Below, piece after piece: positions 1-7,645 of a stretch of DNA of 38,440 nt (position 1 is its first letter; each line of letters opens with the position of its first letter). The stretch lies in assembly GCA_905480105.1 (NCBI GenBank), contig CAJQPC010000082.1, forward strand, positions 1-38,440, read 5' to 3'. The notes beneath the pieces are model-generated. The model was not told where the DNA came from. It made no database searches and saw only the letters and a program-made list of their open reading frames with translations. Origin of the DNA: an uncultured bacterium (GTDB taxonomy: Bacteria; Myxococcota_A; UBA796; CAJQPC01). The translations under genes were made by a program, and so were the position numbers.

Positions 1-934
1 ACTCTTGTTGGACCCAGGCCACGTGGTTGCCGCGCAGGCGCTCCTCTGGTAGCCCCCGGAAGGCCCAGCGCCCGCCGACCACGCCCCTGCCCAGGCCGCC
101 GATGTAGGCCAGGTTCCAGAAGGGCTCCTCGCCCCAGCGCATGTCCACCATCAGGTTGCTGGCGCTGATCACACGGCCGCTGAGCATGGGTGTGAAGTGG
201 GAGGCGTTGAAGTTCGCGCCGGCCACCGTGTACTCCGAGAGCAGTGCGGGGTGGGACAGGCGCCCGGAGACGTTGATGAAGGAGCCGCTGCTGGGGTCGA
301 TCTCGTTGTCGCGGGTGTCCCGCAGCAGCCCCAGGCCCATGTAGCTGTAGCGGCCGCCCAAGGCGCCTGTGGCCACGCCCTGGTCCAGGTCCTCGGCCAG
401 GTAGGTGCCTTGGGGGACCTGCACCTGCTCGCGCCGGAAGCTCCAGGTATAGAAGAGCTCCCAGTCGCCGTAGATCTGCCGTCGCACGTCCTGGCGGAAG
501 CGCACGCCGACCTTGGCGTACTCGTAGTACTGCTCGGGGGCGTTCTTCTGGATGGGGGTGCTGTTCCCGATTCCGTAGTAGGGTGCTTGGCTCCAGTTCA
601 CGTAGCGAAGGTCGGAGCGCCAGCGCCACTTGGTGCCCAGCAGGCCTGGGATCTCAAAGCGGAAGAAGTGGTTGGTGTAGCCGCCGGTGGTCTTGTAGAA
701 CTGGCCGCTGATGCGGAAGGCGTAGGGCTGCTCGGGGTCGGCGCTGGGCCAGATCACGCCGCCAAAGCCGCCGTAGCCGAAGAGCAGGGTGGAGTCGTAG
801 GAGACCAAAGGCACCGCGATCCACGCCGGCCGCATGTCGGGCTCTCCCTCCGCATCGACCTTGGGCGGGGGCATGGCTGGGCCGCCGGCTGCGTGGCTCG
901 GTGCGCTCAGGGACAAGCAGAGAGCGGCGAGCAT
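1..934 (-). CDS. Omp85/BamA-like outer membrane beta-barrel protein (partial, C-terminus outside window)
   Basis: This gene is not in the ORF track because it has no stop inside the window. Reading the minus strand from ATG at 934 gives MLAALCLSLSAPSHA, a short signal peptide, followed by about 295 residues rich in alternating aromatic and polar strands. Two stretches match the bacterial surface antigen (D15/Omp85) family: LGLLRDTRDNEIDPSSGSF, the usual RDTRDNP-DP-G strand, and FRGLPEERLRGN near the left edge, the GYRGxxxxRFRGN-type signature. No POTRA domains are seen upstream, so it is a barrel-only or short-N-terminus member. The start overlaps the regulator's stop as TGATG, so the two genes are probably translationally coupled. 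It should insert in the outer membrane; substrate or partner unknown. The family call is firm, the exact subfamily is not. Confidence 0.8.
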   Translation of the reverse strand, partial: MLAALCLSLSAPSHAAGGPAMPPPKVDAEGEPDMRPAWIAVPLVSYDSTLLFGYGGFGGVIWPSADPEQPYAFRISGQFYKTTGGYTNHFFRFEIPGLLGTKWRWRSDLRYVNWSQAPYYGIGNSTPIQKNAPEQYYEYAKVGVRFRQDVRRQIYGDWELFYTWSFRREQVQVPQGTYLAEDLDQGVATGALGGRYSYMGLGLLRDTRDNEIDPSSGSFINVSGRLSHPALLSEYTVAGANFNASHFTPMLSGRVISASNLMVDMRWGEEPFWNLAYIGGLGRGVVGGRWAFRGLPEERLRGNHVAWVQQE

Positions 935-1506
935 CAAGCGGGCTCCTGCAAGGCGCTCAGGACCTCGATGAGCTGGGCGATGCGCTCTTGGTCCAGGGTC
1001 CCGTCCTCGCGCAGCAGGCTGTTGAGTAGGCCGGCGGTGCCGTGGGTGATCGCGCCCAGGCTCTCCACCCGCTCCTCGAGGCGGGCCCGATCTTGAGCCG
1101 CTGGCCAGTCGGCGCCGGAGCCGGCCTTCAGGGCGGTCTGCATCTCGTTGAGCATGCTCGCCCCGGCCTGCATCTCCGGGAGCAAGAAGCGCTTGATGGA
1201 GTGCTCGCTCAGGGCCCCCAGATCGTCCTGCGCTGCGTAGTGGTCGCGACGGTCCCCACGAACCCGCGTCTTGACGACCGCGCCGAAGGCCTCCAAGCGG
1301 CGGGCCGCCACACTCACCGTGCTCTTGGCCGAGCCGAGCAACGTGGTCAGCTCCCCCAAGCTGAGGGGTTCGGCGCTGGCCAGCAGGACGCCCAGGACGT
1401 GGCCGGGGAACTCCGGCAGGCCGTAGATGCGGAAGATCCCGGCGGTTTGCTCGCCGCACTGTCGGCGGAAGTTGTCGTAGCTCAGCTTGGCCTTTGCCGT
1501 TTTCAT
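934..1506 (-). CDS. GbsR/MarR-type winged-helix transcriptional regulator
   Basis: The 190-residue protein has the GbsR/MarR winged-helix layout. It contains GLPEFPGHVLGVLLASAEPL, then LSLGELTTLLGSAKSTVSVA (helix-turn-helix), then RLEAFGAVVKTRVRGDRRDH (wing with the family's GDRRDHY signature), then a helical C-terminal dimer region. The ORF track begins 12 codons earlier at 1542. I chose ATG 1506 because a good promoter (TTGCCA-N17-TATATT) lies between those two positions, which would leave the earlier start untranscribed. The mRNA would then be leaderless or nearly so. A perfect palindrome within the promoter spacer suggests autorepression. The overlapping downstream outer-membrane barrel gene is the obvious co-regulated partner. 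The ligand is unknown; GbsR relatives respond to choline/osmolytes, but that cannot be inferred here. Confidence 0.85.
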   Translation of the reverse strand: MKTAKAKLSYDNFRRQCGEQTAGIFRIYGLPEFPGHVLGVLLASAEPLSLGELTTLLGSAKSTVSVAARRLEAFGAVVKTRVRGDRRDHYAAQDDLGALSEHSIKRFLLPEMQAGASMLNEMQTALKAGSGADWPAAQDRARLEERVESLGAITHGTAGLLNSLLREDGTLDQERIAQLIEVLSALQEPA

Positions 1507-1542
1507 TGTTCGGAATATAGCGAACGTTCGCAACGCTGGCAA
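1504..1542 (-). promoter_or_regulatory. Promoter with palindromic operator for the GbsR-type gene; leaderless start
   Basis: On the minus strand the -35 element TTGCCA (1542-1537) is followed by a 17-nt spacer and the -10 element TATATT (1519-1514). The spacer contains the perfect 12-bp palindrome GCGAACGTTCGC (1520-1531), the size and position expected for a winged-helix repressor dimer. The ATG at 1506 lies seven bases after the -10, exactly where transcription should start, and no Shine-Dalgarno sequence precedes it. Looser half-sites (TTCG at 1509-1512 facing CGAA at 1521-1524) overlap the -10. The boxes are read directly; function is inference. Confidence 0.6.
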
Positions 1543-1574
1543 GGCCCAGTATGATTTGCGCCTTGGAGGCTGTG

Positions 1575-1790
1575 ATGCTCAGCTTGTTTTTGGGATTGCA
1601 GATGGCGTGTACGGGCAGCGTGGCCTCGGATGTGGATACGGGCTCTGCGACCGTGGACTCACAAGAGTCCCCGGTGGACTCGTCCACCGACACAGGGGAG
1701 CTGATCGACCGTGACCAGGATGGCTCTCCTGCCTCCAAAGACTGCGATGACGGCGACCCCTCGATCTTCCCTGGCGCGGCCGAGGTCTGA
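1575..1790 (+). CDS. Small lipoprotein with one truncated MopE-like Asp/Cys repeat
   Basis: The track's 79-residue ORF probably starts at its ninth codon (ATG 1575), which follows a strong GGAGG-CTGTG ribosome site. The 71-residue product begins MLSLFLGLQMAC, a very short lipoprotein signal with no basic residue, then a Ser/Thr/Asp-rich linker, then DRDQDGSPASKDCDDGDPSI and FPGAAEV. This is the putative metal-binding repeat seen in MopE-like proteins, which normally continues with CDG-D-DCDG. Here the codon after EV is TGA, where the family usually has Cys (TGC or TGT). The protein therefore ends inside its repeat, and an apparent transposase remnant begins within about 75 bp. It may be a 5' fragment of a longer gene or a functional minimal lipoprotein. 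Confidence 0.6.
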   Translation: MLSLFLGLQMACTGSVASDVDTGSATVDSQESPVDSSTDTGELIDRDQDGSPASKDCDDGDPSIFPGAAEV

Positions 1791-1863
1791 GGAAAGCTGA
1801 TTCTAACGGACCTGGGGTCAGCCCCTTGGTCGCCTGAGGTCTTCGATCCACCTGGCTGGAGCG

Positions 1864-2116
1864 TCAAGGATCGTCACACTGCCAACTCCAAGGCTGCCCA
1901 CATCCCTCGGCGGACCCACGTCCCACCTCCGAGCGGACCTGTGCCCTTGCCGGCGCAGCATCTTCCAGGCCCTGAAGGATGCGCATTGTGGCTGGCGGCC
2001 GGACAACCACTGCTCTCAGGGTCATCCGCTCCGAGCAGTGGGGACACTCCCAGCCATCCCGCGGTCTTCGTCAGGCTCGGCCCTGAGGCCGTGGGCAGTA
2101 CACCATCCGTACGCAG
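1864..2116 (-). pseudogene. Decayed C-terminal remnant of an IS91-like (Y2-type) transposase
   Basis: No intact ORF covers this stretch. On the minus strand one frame reads GWECPHCSERMTLRAVVV then RPPATMRILQGLEDAAPARA before TGA at 1864. This resembles the conserved end of IS91-like transposases (CPxCGGRMRLLALV...RILxHLG...PARAP). Slightly upstream in another frame, LRTDGVLP at 2093-2116 resembles the LRYHGVLAP motif of the same family. The roughly 40 residues normally between the two motifs are missing, so at least one frameshift or deletion has occurred. No terminal repeats could be found. The resemblance comes from remembered family motifs without alignment. The remainder of 1791-2301 shows nothing else I can name. 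Confidence 0.4.
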
Positions 2117-2301
2117 CCTGGCCCGTCACTCCTCACGGGGTGGGGTCTGGCGCCGCGTGGCGTGGCGCAACCCACTCGAAAGCCGACCAGGGCGACTTGT
2201 GGTCGAATAGGGCTTGGTCAGGTGGGTATCTGGGGCGAGGCGGTCCGCCTCAAAGTCGCGCTTCCGCCACCTTCCGCCCAAAACAACGAAACGGACGAAA
2301 C

Positions 2302-2973
2302 TCAGCAGCCAATCTCTTCGTCATCATAGGAGTCCCAGTCCTCCTCAGCCTCGTCCGCGCTCTCGCCATGGCCTGGTTGAGTCATCTCGTCGCTGTCGTA
2401 CAAACCGCCCGGGATCTCGAGTACAGGAACACTCGGCCATGGAGCACGCGTACCGCTGGAGCTATCAGACCATTTGTAACAGCCACCACCCGAGACACCG
2501 CCGCCTCCGTCGCAGGAGTCAAGGCGCTTGCACGTTCCCATGTCCCTGCCTTCCCAAGGGACCCAGCAGAAGTTGCCGCTGGTGTTCTCCATCCAGTAGC
2601 ATCCGTCACCCTGATAGACCTCGCACAGTACAGGTGGCTCCGCGACCGGACTGGACATCAGAACGACCACGCTGGGTTCAGCCGCCAAGGACGTGGGTGG
2701 CAAAACAGATGGCGTAGCAGGCGCCCGTGCAGGTGATGCGTGCGCTGCAACCGGCTTGGAGGCGCGCTGCTTAGACTTCAGCTTGGGCGATGTCGCGCTC
2801 CGGCGACTGCGGATAGACGGCGCTGATGCACTGCTGGGAGCAGCTGAGTCGCTGTCCCCGGCCATAGTAGAGTCCATGGTCTCGGCTCCGGTGTCCATAG
2901 CCAAAGAGTCATCGCCAAGGTCACAGGCAGCGAGCAGTCCTAGTAAACCAACGGGGGTAATCCAACGCATCAT
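2302..2973 (-). CDS. Cys-rich secreted lipoprotein, function unknown
   Basis: The ORF track starts at 3114, but the likely start is ATG 2973 (or the adjacent ATG 2970), which follows AAGGAGACCC and gives a standard lipoprotein signal MMRWITPVGLLGLLAAC. The mature protein has a low-complexity linker rich in Ser, Ala, Thr and Pro (about residues 25-110), with a basic patch RSRRSATSPKLKSKQRASK. A compact C-terminal part contains eight Cys: CEVYQGDGCYWM, NFCWVPW, GTCKRLDSCDGGG, GGGCYKW and a terminal EIGC. The even number and spacing suggest a small disulfide-bonded domain facing the periplasm or outside. The very acidic tail ends exactly at the last Cys. No family recognised. Confidence 0.65.
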   Translation of the reverse strand: MMRWITPVGLLGLLAACDLGDDSLAMDTGAETMDSTMAGDSDSAAPSSASAPSIRSRRSATSPKLKSKQRASKPVAAHASPARAPATPSVLPPTSLAAEPSVVVLMSSPVAEPPVLCEVYQGDGCYWMENTSGNFCWVPWEGRDMGTCKRLDSCDGGGGVSGGGCYKWSDSSSGTRAPWPSVPVLEIPGGLYDSDEMTQPGHGESADEAEEDWDSYDDEEIGC

Positions 2974-3855
2974 GGGTCTCCTTCTGGGTAGGCTTGGTTG
3001 AATTGCAGGGTACGTGCCAACACCCAAGAGCCACCACGCTCCCGCCAGACGTGCCATCGTTATACAGTTTAAACCTATACTTAAAGCAGCTCGACCCATG
3101 CAGAGTCCGAGCAAACCCTATCTAAAACACCGTGAGACGGAGCTTCGCCTACCCCTCTGCATCTTTTGATTGTAGATACTCTTTGTAGATCGGTAGCAGG
3201 ATGGTTCTGTCCCTGTCATGTCCCCCGGTCACTCCAACGTACCGACTTGGTATTCGTCGACTCCACAGGCATTAATCTGCCAGGGATACAAAACGCAGCG
3301 GCTCTCCTCACTGGCCATCGCTGCCACACCTTCCATCCACAAAAGCGCTCTCAGTTACCCCCAGCCACCGACTTGGCGTGCACCCCACCAAGCCCTCCGC
3401 TGCCACCACGACTGTACACCCTTGCTCAGGAAACATGAACCGTGAGAGGCGTCAGCAAATACTGCTCGGACGGTCGCCTTCTCCGCCGTCCGGTCGCTGC
3501 GGACTTGGATGTCCCGCCTGCGGCCCACTCCTATGCCATCCGAAAAACACAAGCGAGACCACTCGCCGGCGCTCATCCAAGCGTCGACCTCATTGGACGT
3601 TGAAAAGCCGTCGAACTCTAGCAACTCACTCTCACCGAGATGACGAAGGACTGGCCCCGTACGAAGGAAAGGCAGGAGTACCCAATGACCCCGCCACTGC
3701 CTCAACGCTCGAAGGGTCTTCGCCCCCGGCTCAACACCGTATAATCAAGCGGCTTGAATTCCATGCAGAGTGGAACCACACCATTTATTAAAGGGACCCA
3801 ACCCCGTGACACCATCGATCATCACAGATCGGGCTCTTCGTGGACAGGAGAAGAC
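2974..3855 (+). other. Long intergenic region with weak coding signal and one possible IS5-like transposase scrap
   Basis: About 880 bp separate two divergent lipoprotein genes. The track ORFs here (3166-3438, 3378-3791, minus 3355-3705) lack ribosome sites and the strong G/C third-position bias of the real genes around them, so I do not call them. One frame at 3241-3285 reads TDLVFVDSTGINLPG, which resembles the first catalytic Asp block of IS5-type DDE transposases (LHLVVDSTGLKVYG). Nothing else of that family is recognisable, so it is at best a scrap. A TATAAT sequence at 3740-3745 could be the -10 of the rightward lipoprotein operon; no convincing -35 was seen. Confidence 0.35.
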
Positions 3856-4644
3856 ATGAGCTTAGACAAATTCTTTTTGGCGATAGCCTTCGCGGCATGT
3901 GGGTCCGCCTGTTCCACCGAGGAAACATCCACCCCGGAGGGGCCGCCGGCGCCAAGCACAGTGCCTGCCACGGCGACGGGCTTGGGCGATCTGGGTCGGG
4001 CATCGGGGATTGACAGCCTCACAACGGAGCAGTTGTCGGTGTCCGTCCATGGCATGGCGCTCTACCCCAGCCGGGGGAAGATCCTAGGCCGAATGCGGGG
4101 ACAGATGACGAACAACACCGGGCACATTCTAACGAGCGGCGAGCTGAAACTACGGTTCACGGTGGACTTCGTAGATAGCTGCCCCTACGAACTCCAAGGC
4201 TCGAAGAAGCTCTCGGCGCTCGGCGTGAGCAATAGCAAGCCTTGGCACCCAGGCGACACCCGGGACTTCCTCATCACCACCGACAATGGGCTGCCGGAGA
4301 TCACCGGTGACTTTGAGTCGGCGAGCGCCAGCGCATCACTCATGGTCACCGTCAAGGACCCTATCTGCTACGAAGCCAGGGGCCTGGTGGCCGAGCTGCC
4401 AGCATCCTGGTCGTCCGCAGTCGCGGGCAGTCCCGCTGGTGGCAAAGCCCTTAGCACCCGCCGGCTTTCTGTCTTAAGCGCCGCCGACGGTGGGACACGA
4501 CTCGAGACGGTCGAAGAAGGCGTGACTCTCACCGTCATCCAGGCCAAGGGAAAGAAGCTCCGCGTCCGCAGCCCTGGTGGCACCGAAGGTTGGATCGACG
4601 GAGACCATGTGGACGTACTTGAGGCGTCGTTGCTGTTCCCATGA
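3856..4644 (+). CDS. Lipoprotein with C-terminal SH3-like domain
   Basis: The chosen start is ATG 3856, preceded by AGGAGAAG, rather than the track's 3754. The N-terminus MSLDKFFLAIAFAAC gives a lipoprotein signal, with a second possible lipobox at GSAC four residues on. Residues about 25-200 form an unassigned beta-rich domain with paired Cys (SCPYEL and PICYEA) and DFLITTDNG strands. The last 60 residues (LETVEEGVTLTVIQAKGKKL, then RVRSPGGTEGWIDGDHVDVL) look like a bacterial SH3 domain, a fold often used to bind cell-wall peptides. Its stop overlaps the next start as ATGA, so the SPOR lipoprotein is co-translated. Together they suggest an outer-membrane-anchored, wall-contacting pair. Function inferred from domains only. 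Confidence 0.75.
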   Translation: MSLDKFFLAIAFAACGSACSTEETSTPEGPPAPSTVPATATGLGDLGRASGIDSLTTEQLSVSVHGMALYPSRGKILGRMRGQMTNNTGHILTSGELKLRFTVDFVDSCPYELQGSKKLSALGVSNSKPWHPGDTRDFLITTDNGLPEITGDFESASASASLMVTVKDPICYEARGLVAELPASWSSAVAGSPAGGKALSTRRLSVLSAADGGTRLETVEEGVTLTVIQAKGKKLRVRSPGGTEGWIDGDHVDVLEASLLFP

Positions 4645-6038
4645 GTTTCCTTCTCGCCCTGATAGTGGGCTGCTCAGGAGTGCACCCCACCCAGCTCGAC
4701 TCCGAGAGCCCCTGGTCCATTCGCGTGGGTTCCTTTCGCTATCTGGAGTCATCGTCCAGCTATGTGACGTGGCTGCACGAGGAGGGCGTGGAGGCGTGGG
4801 TGGTGGGCCGTAGCTCTTCAGAGGATGGGACCTGGTACGAAGTCCACGTGGGGGCGGTTGGCGACAAGGACGACCTGGAGGCGCACAGACGGAGCCTCCA
4901 AGCCTTGGGGTATCCGCCCTTGCCGAACAGTGACTACCGAACCTGGTCCTCTGACTCCTTCTTTGACCTGAGTGACTACGTACAGTTTCAACGCGACGAA
5001 ACCACGACCACAGCGCAACTTGGCGCGGCATTGAGTGCTTTCGGAGAGTTTTTTCCCTGTCACCCTCGCTTCGAGCTTCAAGAGTACTCGGCGAGTCAAT
5101 ACACCGGCAGAGGGCCTGAAGAGACCGCTACCCTTACCCAACCAAATGGCATCCACCTGGTTGCGATAGATCTTGCGGAGTCGGATTTCACACAAACACC
5201 AGTGGTAGGACACGCAAAATACCGGGATCACGTCACCGGAGCCGAGTTGGGCGTCAGCATGGTCTGGCGTAGCCGTCTCAGTGCTGCAGACCCACTCGGC
5301 CAAGAGGGTCAAAAGCTCCCTGGCCCTGGCTTTGACTGGTCCTCACGAGCGGTTGCCGAGCCCGGTCAGCAGTGGGAGAGCGGCAAAGGCGAAGTCGTGT
5401 GGCTGGGCTGGGCTCCGATGCTGGACAAGATCCTGATTGTCACCGCAGAAGACCCCGTCGCATACAGCCTGGTCCCCGTTCTCTTTGATCGAGAGTTCTG
5501 CAGCGAAGGGGTGTTCGAGTCCGCAGCTCTATGGCGCCCGCTCGGGATCCTGCCTCCAGGATACGCCACAACCGACCTACCCATCGCAGTCAGCACCCAG
5601 ATCCTGGACCAAGATTACGTCGACTCCAGGGACGGTGCCAAGTGGGCCAAGCGCATGAAGGGACGGTGGGCGTTCACCGCCACCTTCTTGTCCACAGACG
5701 AGGACTTATGGTCCAGCTCGGTCTTCGACCTTGAGACCGAGTCAGCCGCAGACGACACCCACTCAAATCTCTATTCATCAGCGATACGCCGCGGATACCA
5801 ATCCAACTTCAATCAGTGGGCAAAGTTAAATCGCTTCGACGCGACGTATCGAACAAGCGTGCATGGAATACCAGCGTGGTACCTGGACCACTACACGTTG
5901 ACTCAGTCAAAGGAGCTCAACTTCACCTACGGGCCCTTTATCTTCGCCTACAGCTCCTACGTCCTCGATCCCGTTCCACTGCTCATGGATGACCTCATCT
6001 CACGCGCCGAGGAGATACCAATTCTCGGAGCTTGGTAG
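4641..6038 (+). CDS. Lipoprotein with N-terminal SPOR domain
   Basis: The 465-residue protein starts MSFLLALIVGC, a lipoprotein signal of only ten residues before the Cys with no Lys/Arg. TGA at 4620-4622 lies in frame upstream and no start codon lies between, so this start is forced. Right after the signal comes WSIRVGSFRYLESSSSYV then about 50 residues ending LQALGYPPLP. This matches the SPOR fold (VQVGSF ... YxVxVGPF ... LxxLG), which in known proteins binds glycan strands stripped of stem peptides at division sites. SPOR domains usually sit at the C-terminus, so an N-terminal one on a lipoprotein is unusual. The remaining roughly 360 residues are beta-rich and unassigned. ATGA overlap couples it to the SH3-like lipoprotein. 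Confidence 0.75.
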   Translation: MSFLLALIVGCSGVHPTQLDSESPWSIRVGSFRYLESSSSYVTWLHEEGVEAWVVGRSSSEDGTWYEVHVGAVGDKDDLEAHRRSLQALGYPPLPNSDYRTWSSDSFFDLSDYVQFQRDETTTTAQLGAALSAFGEFFPCHPRFELQEYSASQYTGRGPEETATLTQPNGIHLVAIDLAESDFTQTPVVGHAKYRDHVTGAELGVSMVWRSRLSAADPLGQEGQKLPGPGFDWSSRAVAEPGQQWESGKGEVVWLGWAPMLDKILIVTAEDPVAYSLVPVLFDREFCSEGVFESAALWRPLGILPPGYATTDLPIAVSTQILDQDYVDSRDGAKWAKRMKGRWAFTATFLSTDEDLWSSSVFDLETESAADDTHSNLYSSAIRRGYQSNFNQWAKLNRFDATYRTSVHGIPAWYLDHYTLTQSKELNFTYGPFIFAYSSYVLDPVPLLMDDLISRAEEIPILGAW

Positions 6039-6196
6039 CGGTACTGTGGACCCGGAAAACGGCCCTGAATACCCCAGCGGCAACCTGGTGGGGCAAGACA
6101 TTCTGTGCAGGTCCCAACCAGAAGGGCCTAGGCCACCGGTGCACACCGGCGCTGGGTAAACAGTGCTATCCTGTGGACCCGCACCTGGACAGACTC

Positions 6197-7573
6197 ATGC
6201 AAGTACCTATCCTTTTGAGCCTCTTAGCCTCACTGTCGTCTGCACAAGCCGGCGAGCTTATGGAAGGGGACGTGCTTCAAGTCCACTACAACGAGTACGG
6301 GCTTTGGAATGACAATGAACAGGCCAAAGGCTTGCAGGTGCTGCACGAAGATGTCTGGGTAGACTACACGTGGCCAGGTTCGCCCTTTGCTGCGTGGCAG
6401 CTCGCTTGGGAAGACGGTGGTTCCGCGCCTGAGCTGTACTTCGCGACCGCGATCGGACCGGACACGAACACGGCGATCTCGGAGCCCGACGTCACGTCAG
6501 CTGAAGGGTGGCTTTCGATTGCCTATGAGTACGAGGCGGGTGACCTGGCGGTGCGCAAGACCGAGGCATGGGCGCTGGACGGCAAGACCATGCTGATACA
6601 TTTTCTAGCCCACAACGCTCGGGAGCGTTCAGTCACCGACCTTCGCTTGTTGTACTCGGTTGATCCCGATCAAGACGACAGCCTTGGAACCGCCGAGACG
6701 GCCAACGAGCTCATCGATGTAGACGGGGACGGGCTGGGGGATCTGGTCTTGGCTGTGGGACCGGTCAGTGGCTACACGATGGCCATAGGCTCCTGCTCAG
6801 CGGCTGACGTTGGAGTCAACGCGCAGTGGAATTCGAGTCATGACGTCGATGTTGAACTGGCGGATCCCTTGGGCGCGCGGTCCGATGTCGCGATTGGCAT
6901 TCGGATAGGCTCAGACGCAGAATTAGCCGGTGGAGAGAGCCTTGGGCTCTCCTTCCTAGTGGTGCTCGCAGACACGCCAAGCGAAGCGGTGACGCAGTTT
7001 GAGGATCAGCTCGCCCTGTGCACCAGCTGCGATGCCGACGAAGACGGTTGGTTGGCCCTGGAGTGCGGCGGTGCTGATTGTGACGACACTGACGCCAGGG
7101 CCTTCCCCGGTGGTACAGAGGTCTGGTATGACGGGGTCGATGGCGACTGTGATGGAGAGAGCGACTACGACGCAGACTTGGACGGCCATGACTCCGACGC
7201 GTACGACGGAGACGACTGCGACGATGGCGACCCCCTGGTCAGCCCAAGCGCCGAAGATATCCCCTACGACGGGCTCGACGCCGACTGCGCAGGCGGAAAT
7301 GACTACGACGTGGACGACGACGGTCACCTAAGCGCCGGCCACGGTGGCGACGACTGTGATGACTTTGACCCAGACATTCACCCAGGAGCCAGGGAGATAC
7401 CCGACGACTCAGTGGACTCGAACTGCGACGGAAATGACTCCCCCAAGCAGAATCTTAAGGTGCTTGAATCACGCTGCGGCTGCAGCTCCTCGGCCCCTCT
7501 GTCTGGCGCTTGGCTGGTGTTCTTTTCTGGCTTGATACTTCTTTGCCGTAGACGCAACCACCTTCGCGGTTGA
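6197..7573 (+). CDS. Secreted MopE-like repeat protein with MYXO-CTERM anchor
   Basis: The track ORF begins at 6032, but ATG 6197 gives a clean signal peptide MQVPILLSLLASLSSAQA. Residues about 20-275 form a beta-sandwich-like domain of unknown function. Then come three divergent Asp/Cys repeats (CDADEDGW...GADCDDTDARAFPGG; DYDADLDGHDS...DDCDDGDPLVSPSA; DYDVDDDGHLS...DDCDDFDPDIHPGA), each continuing into a D-DCDG-type motif. These are typical putative metal-binding (Ca or Cu) repeats of MopE-like proteins. The C-terminus CGCSSSAPLSG, a hydrophobic span, then CRRRNHLRG is a MYXO-CTERM sorting signal, normally removed by a myxosortase and leaving a surface-anchored protein. It is the strongest taxonomic marker in the window. 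Confidence 0.85.
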   Translation: MQVPILLSLLASLSSAQAGELMEGDVLQVHYNEYGLWNDNEQAKGLQVLHEDVWVDYTWPGSPFAAWQLAWEDGGSAPELYFATAIGPDTNTAISEPDVTSAEGWLSIAYEYEAGDLAVRKTEAWALDGKTMLIHFLAHNARERSVTDLRLLYSVDPDQDDSLGTAETANELIDVDGDGLGDLVLAVGPVSGYTMAIGSCSAADVGVNAQWNSSHDVDVELADPLGARSDVAIGIRIGSDAELAGGESLGLSFLVVLADTPSEAVTQFEDQLALCTSCDADEDGWLALECGGADCDDTDARAFPGGTEVWYDGVDGDCDGESDYDADLDGHDSDAYDGDDCDDGDPLVSPSAEDIPYDGLDADCAGGNDYDVDDDGHLSAGHGGDDCDDFDPDIHPGAREIPDDSVDSNCDGNDSPKQNLKVLESRCGCSSSAPLSGAWLVFFSGLILLCRRRNHLRG

Positions 7574-7645
7574 CTTAGCCACCAAGACAAGCGCCACACA
7601 CATCAACCCGAGCGCCGCTGGCATTCATATCCTGTGATTTCCTAG

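Noticed and set aside
197-1096. 299-residue plus-strand ORF
   Set aside because: It is antisense to the Omp85-like and GbsR-type genes, which have clear family motifs; the ORF is a shadow of their GC-rich third positions.
2038-2736. 232-residue plus-strand ORF
   Set aside because: No ribosome site or family, and it is antisense to the transposase remnant and the Cys-rich lipoprotein.
3355-3705. 116-residue minus-strand ORF with some protein-like composition
   Set aside because: It lacks a ribosome site, codon third positions are mixed unlike neighbouring genes, and no motif is recognisable. Kept as part of the intergenic description.
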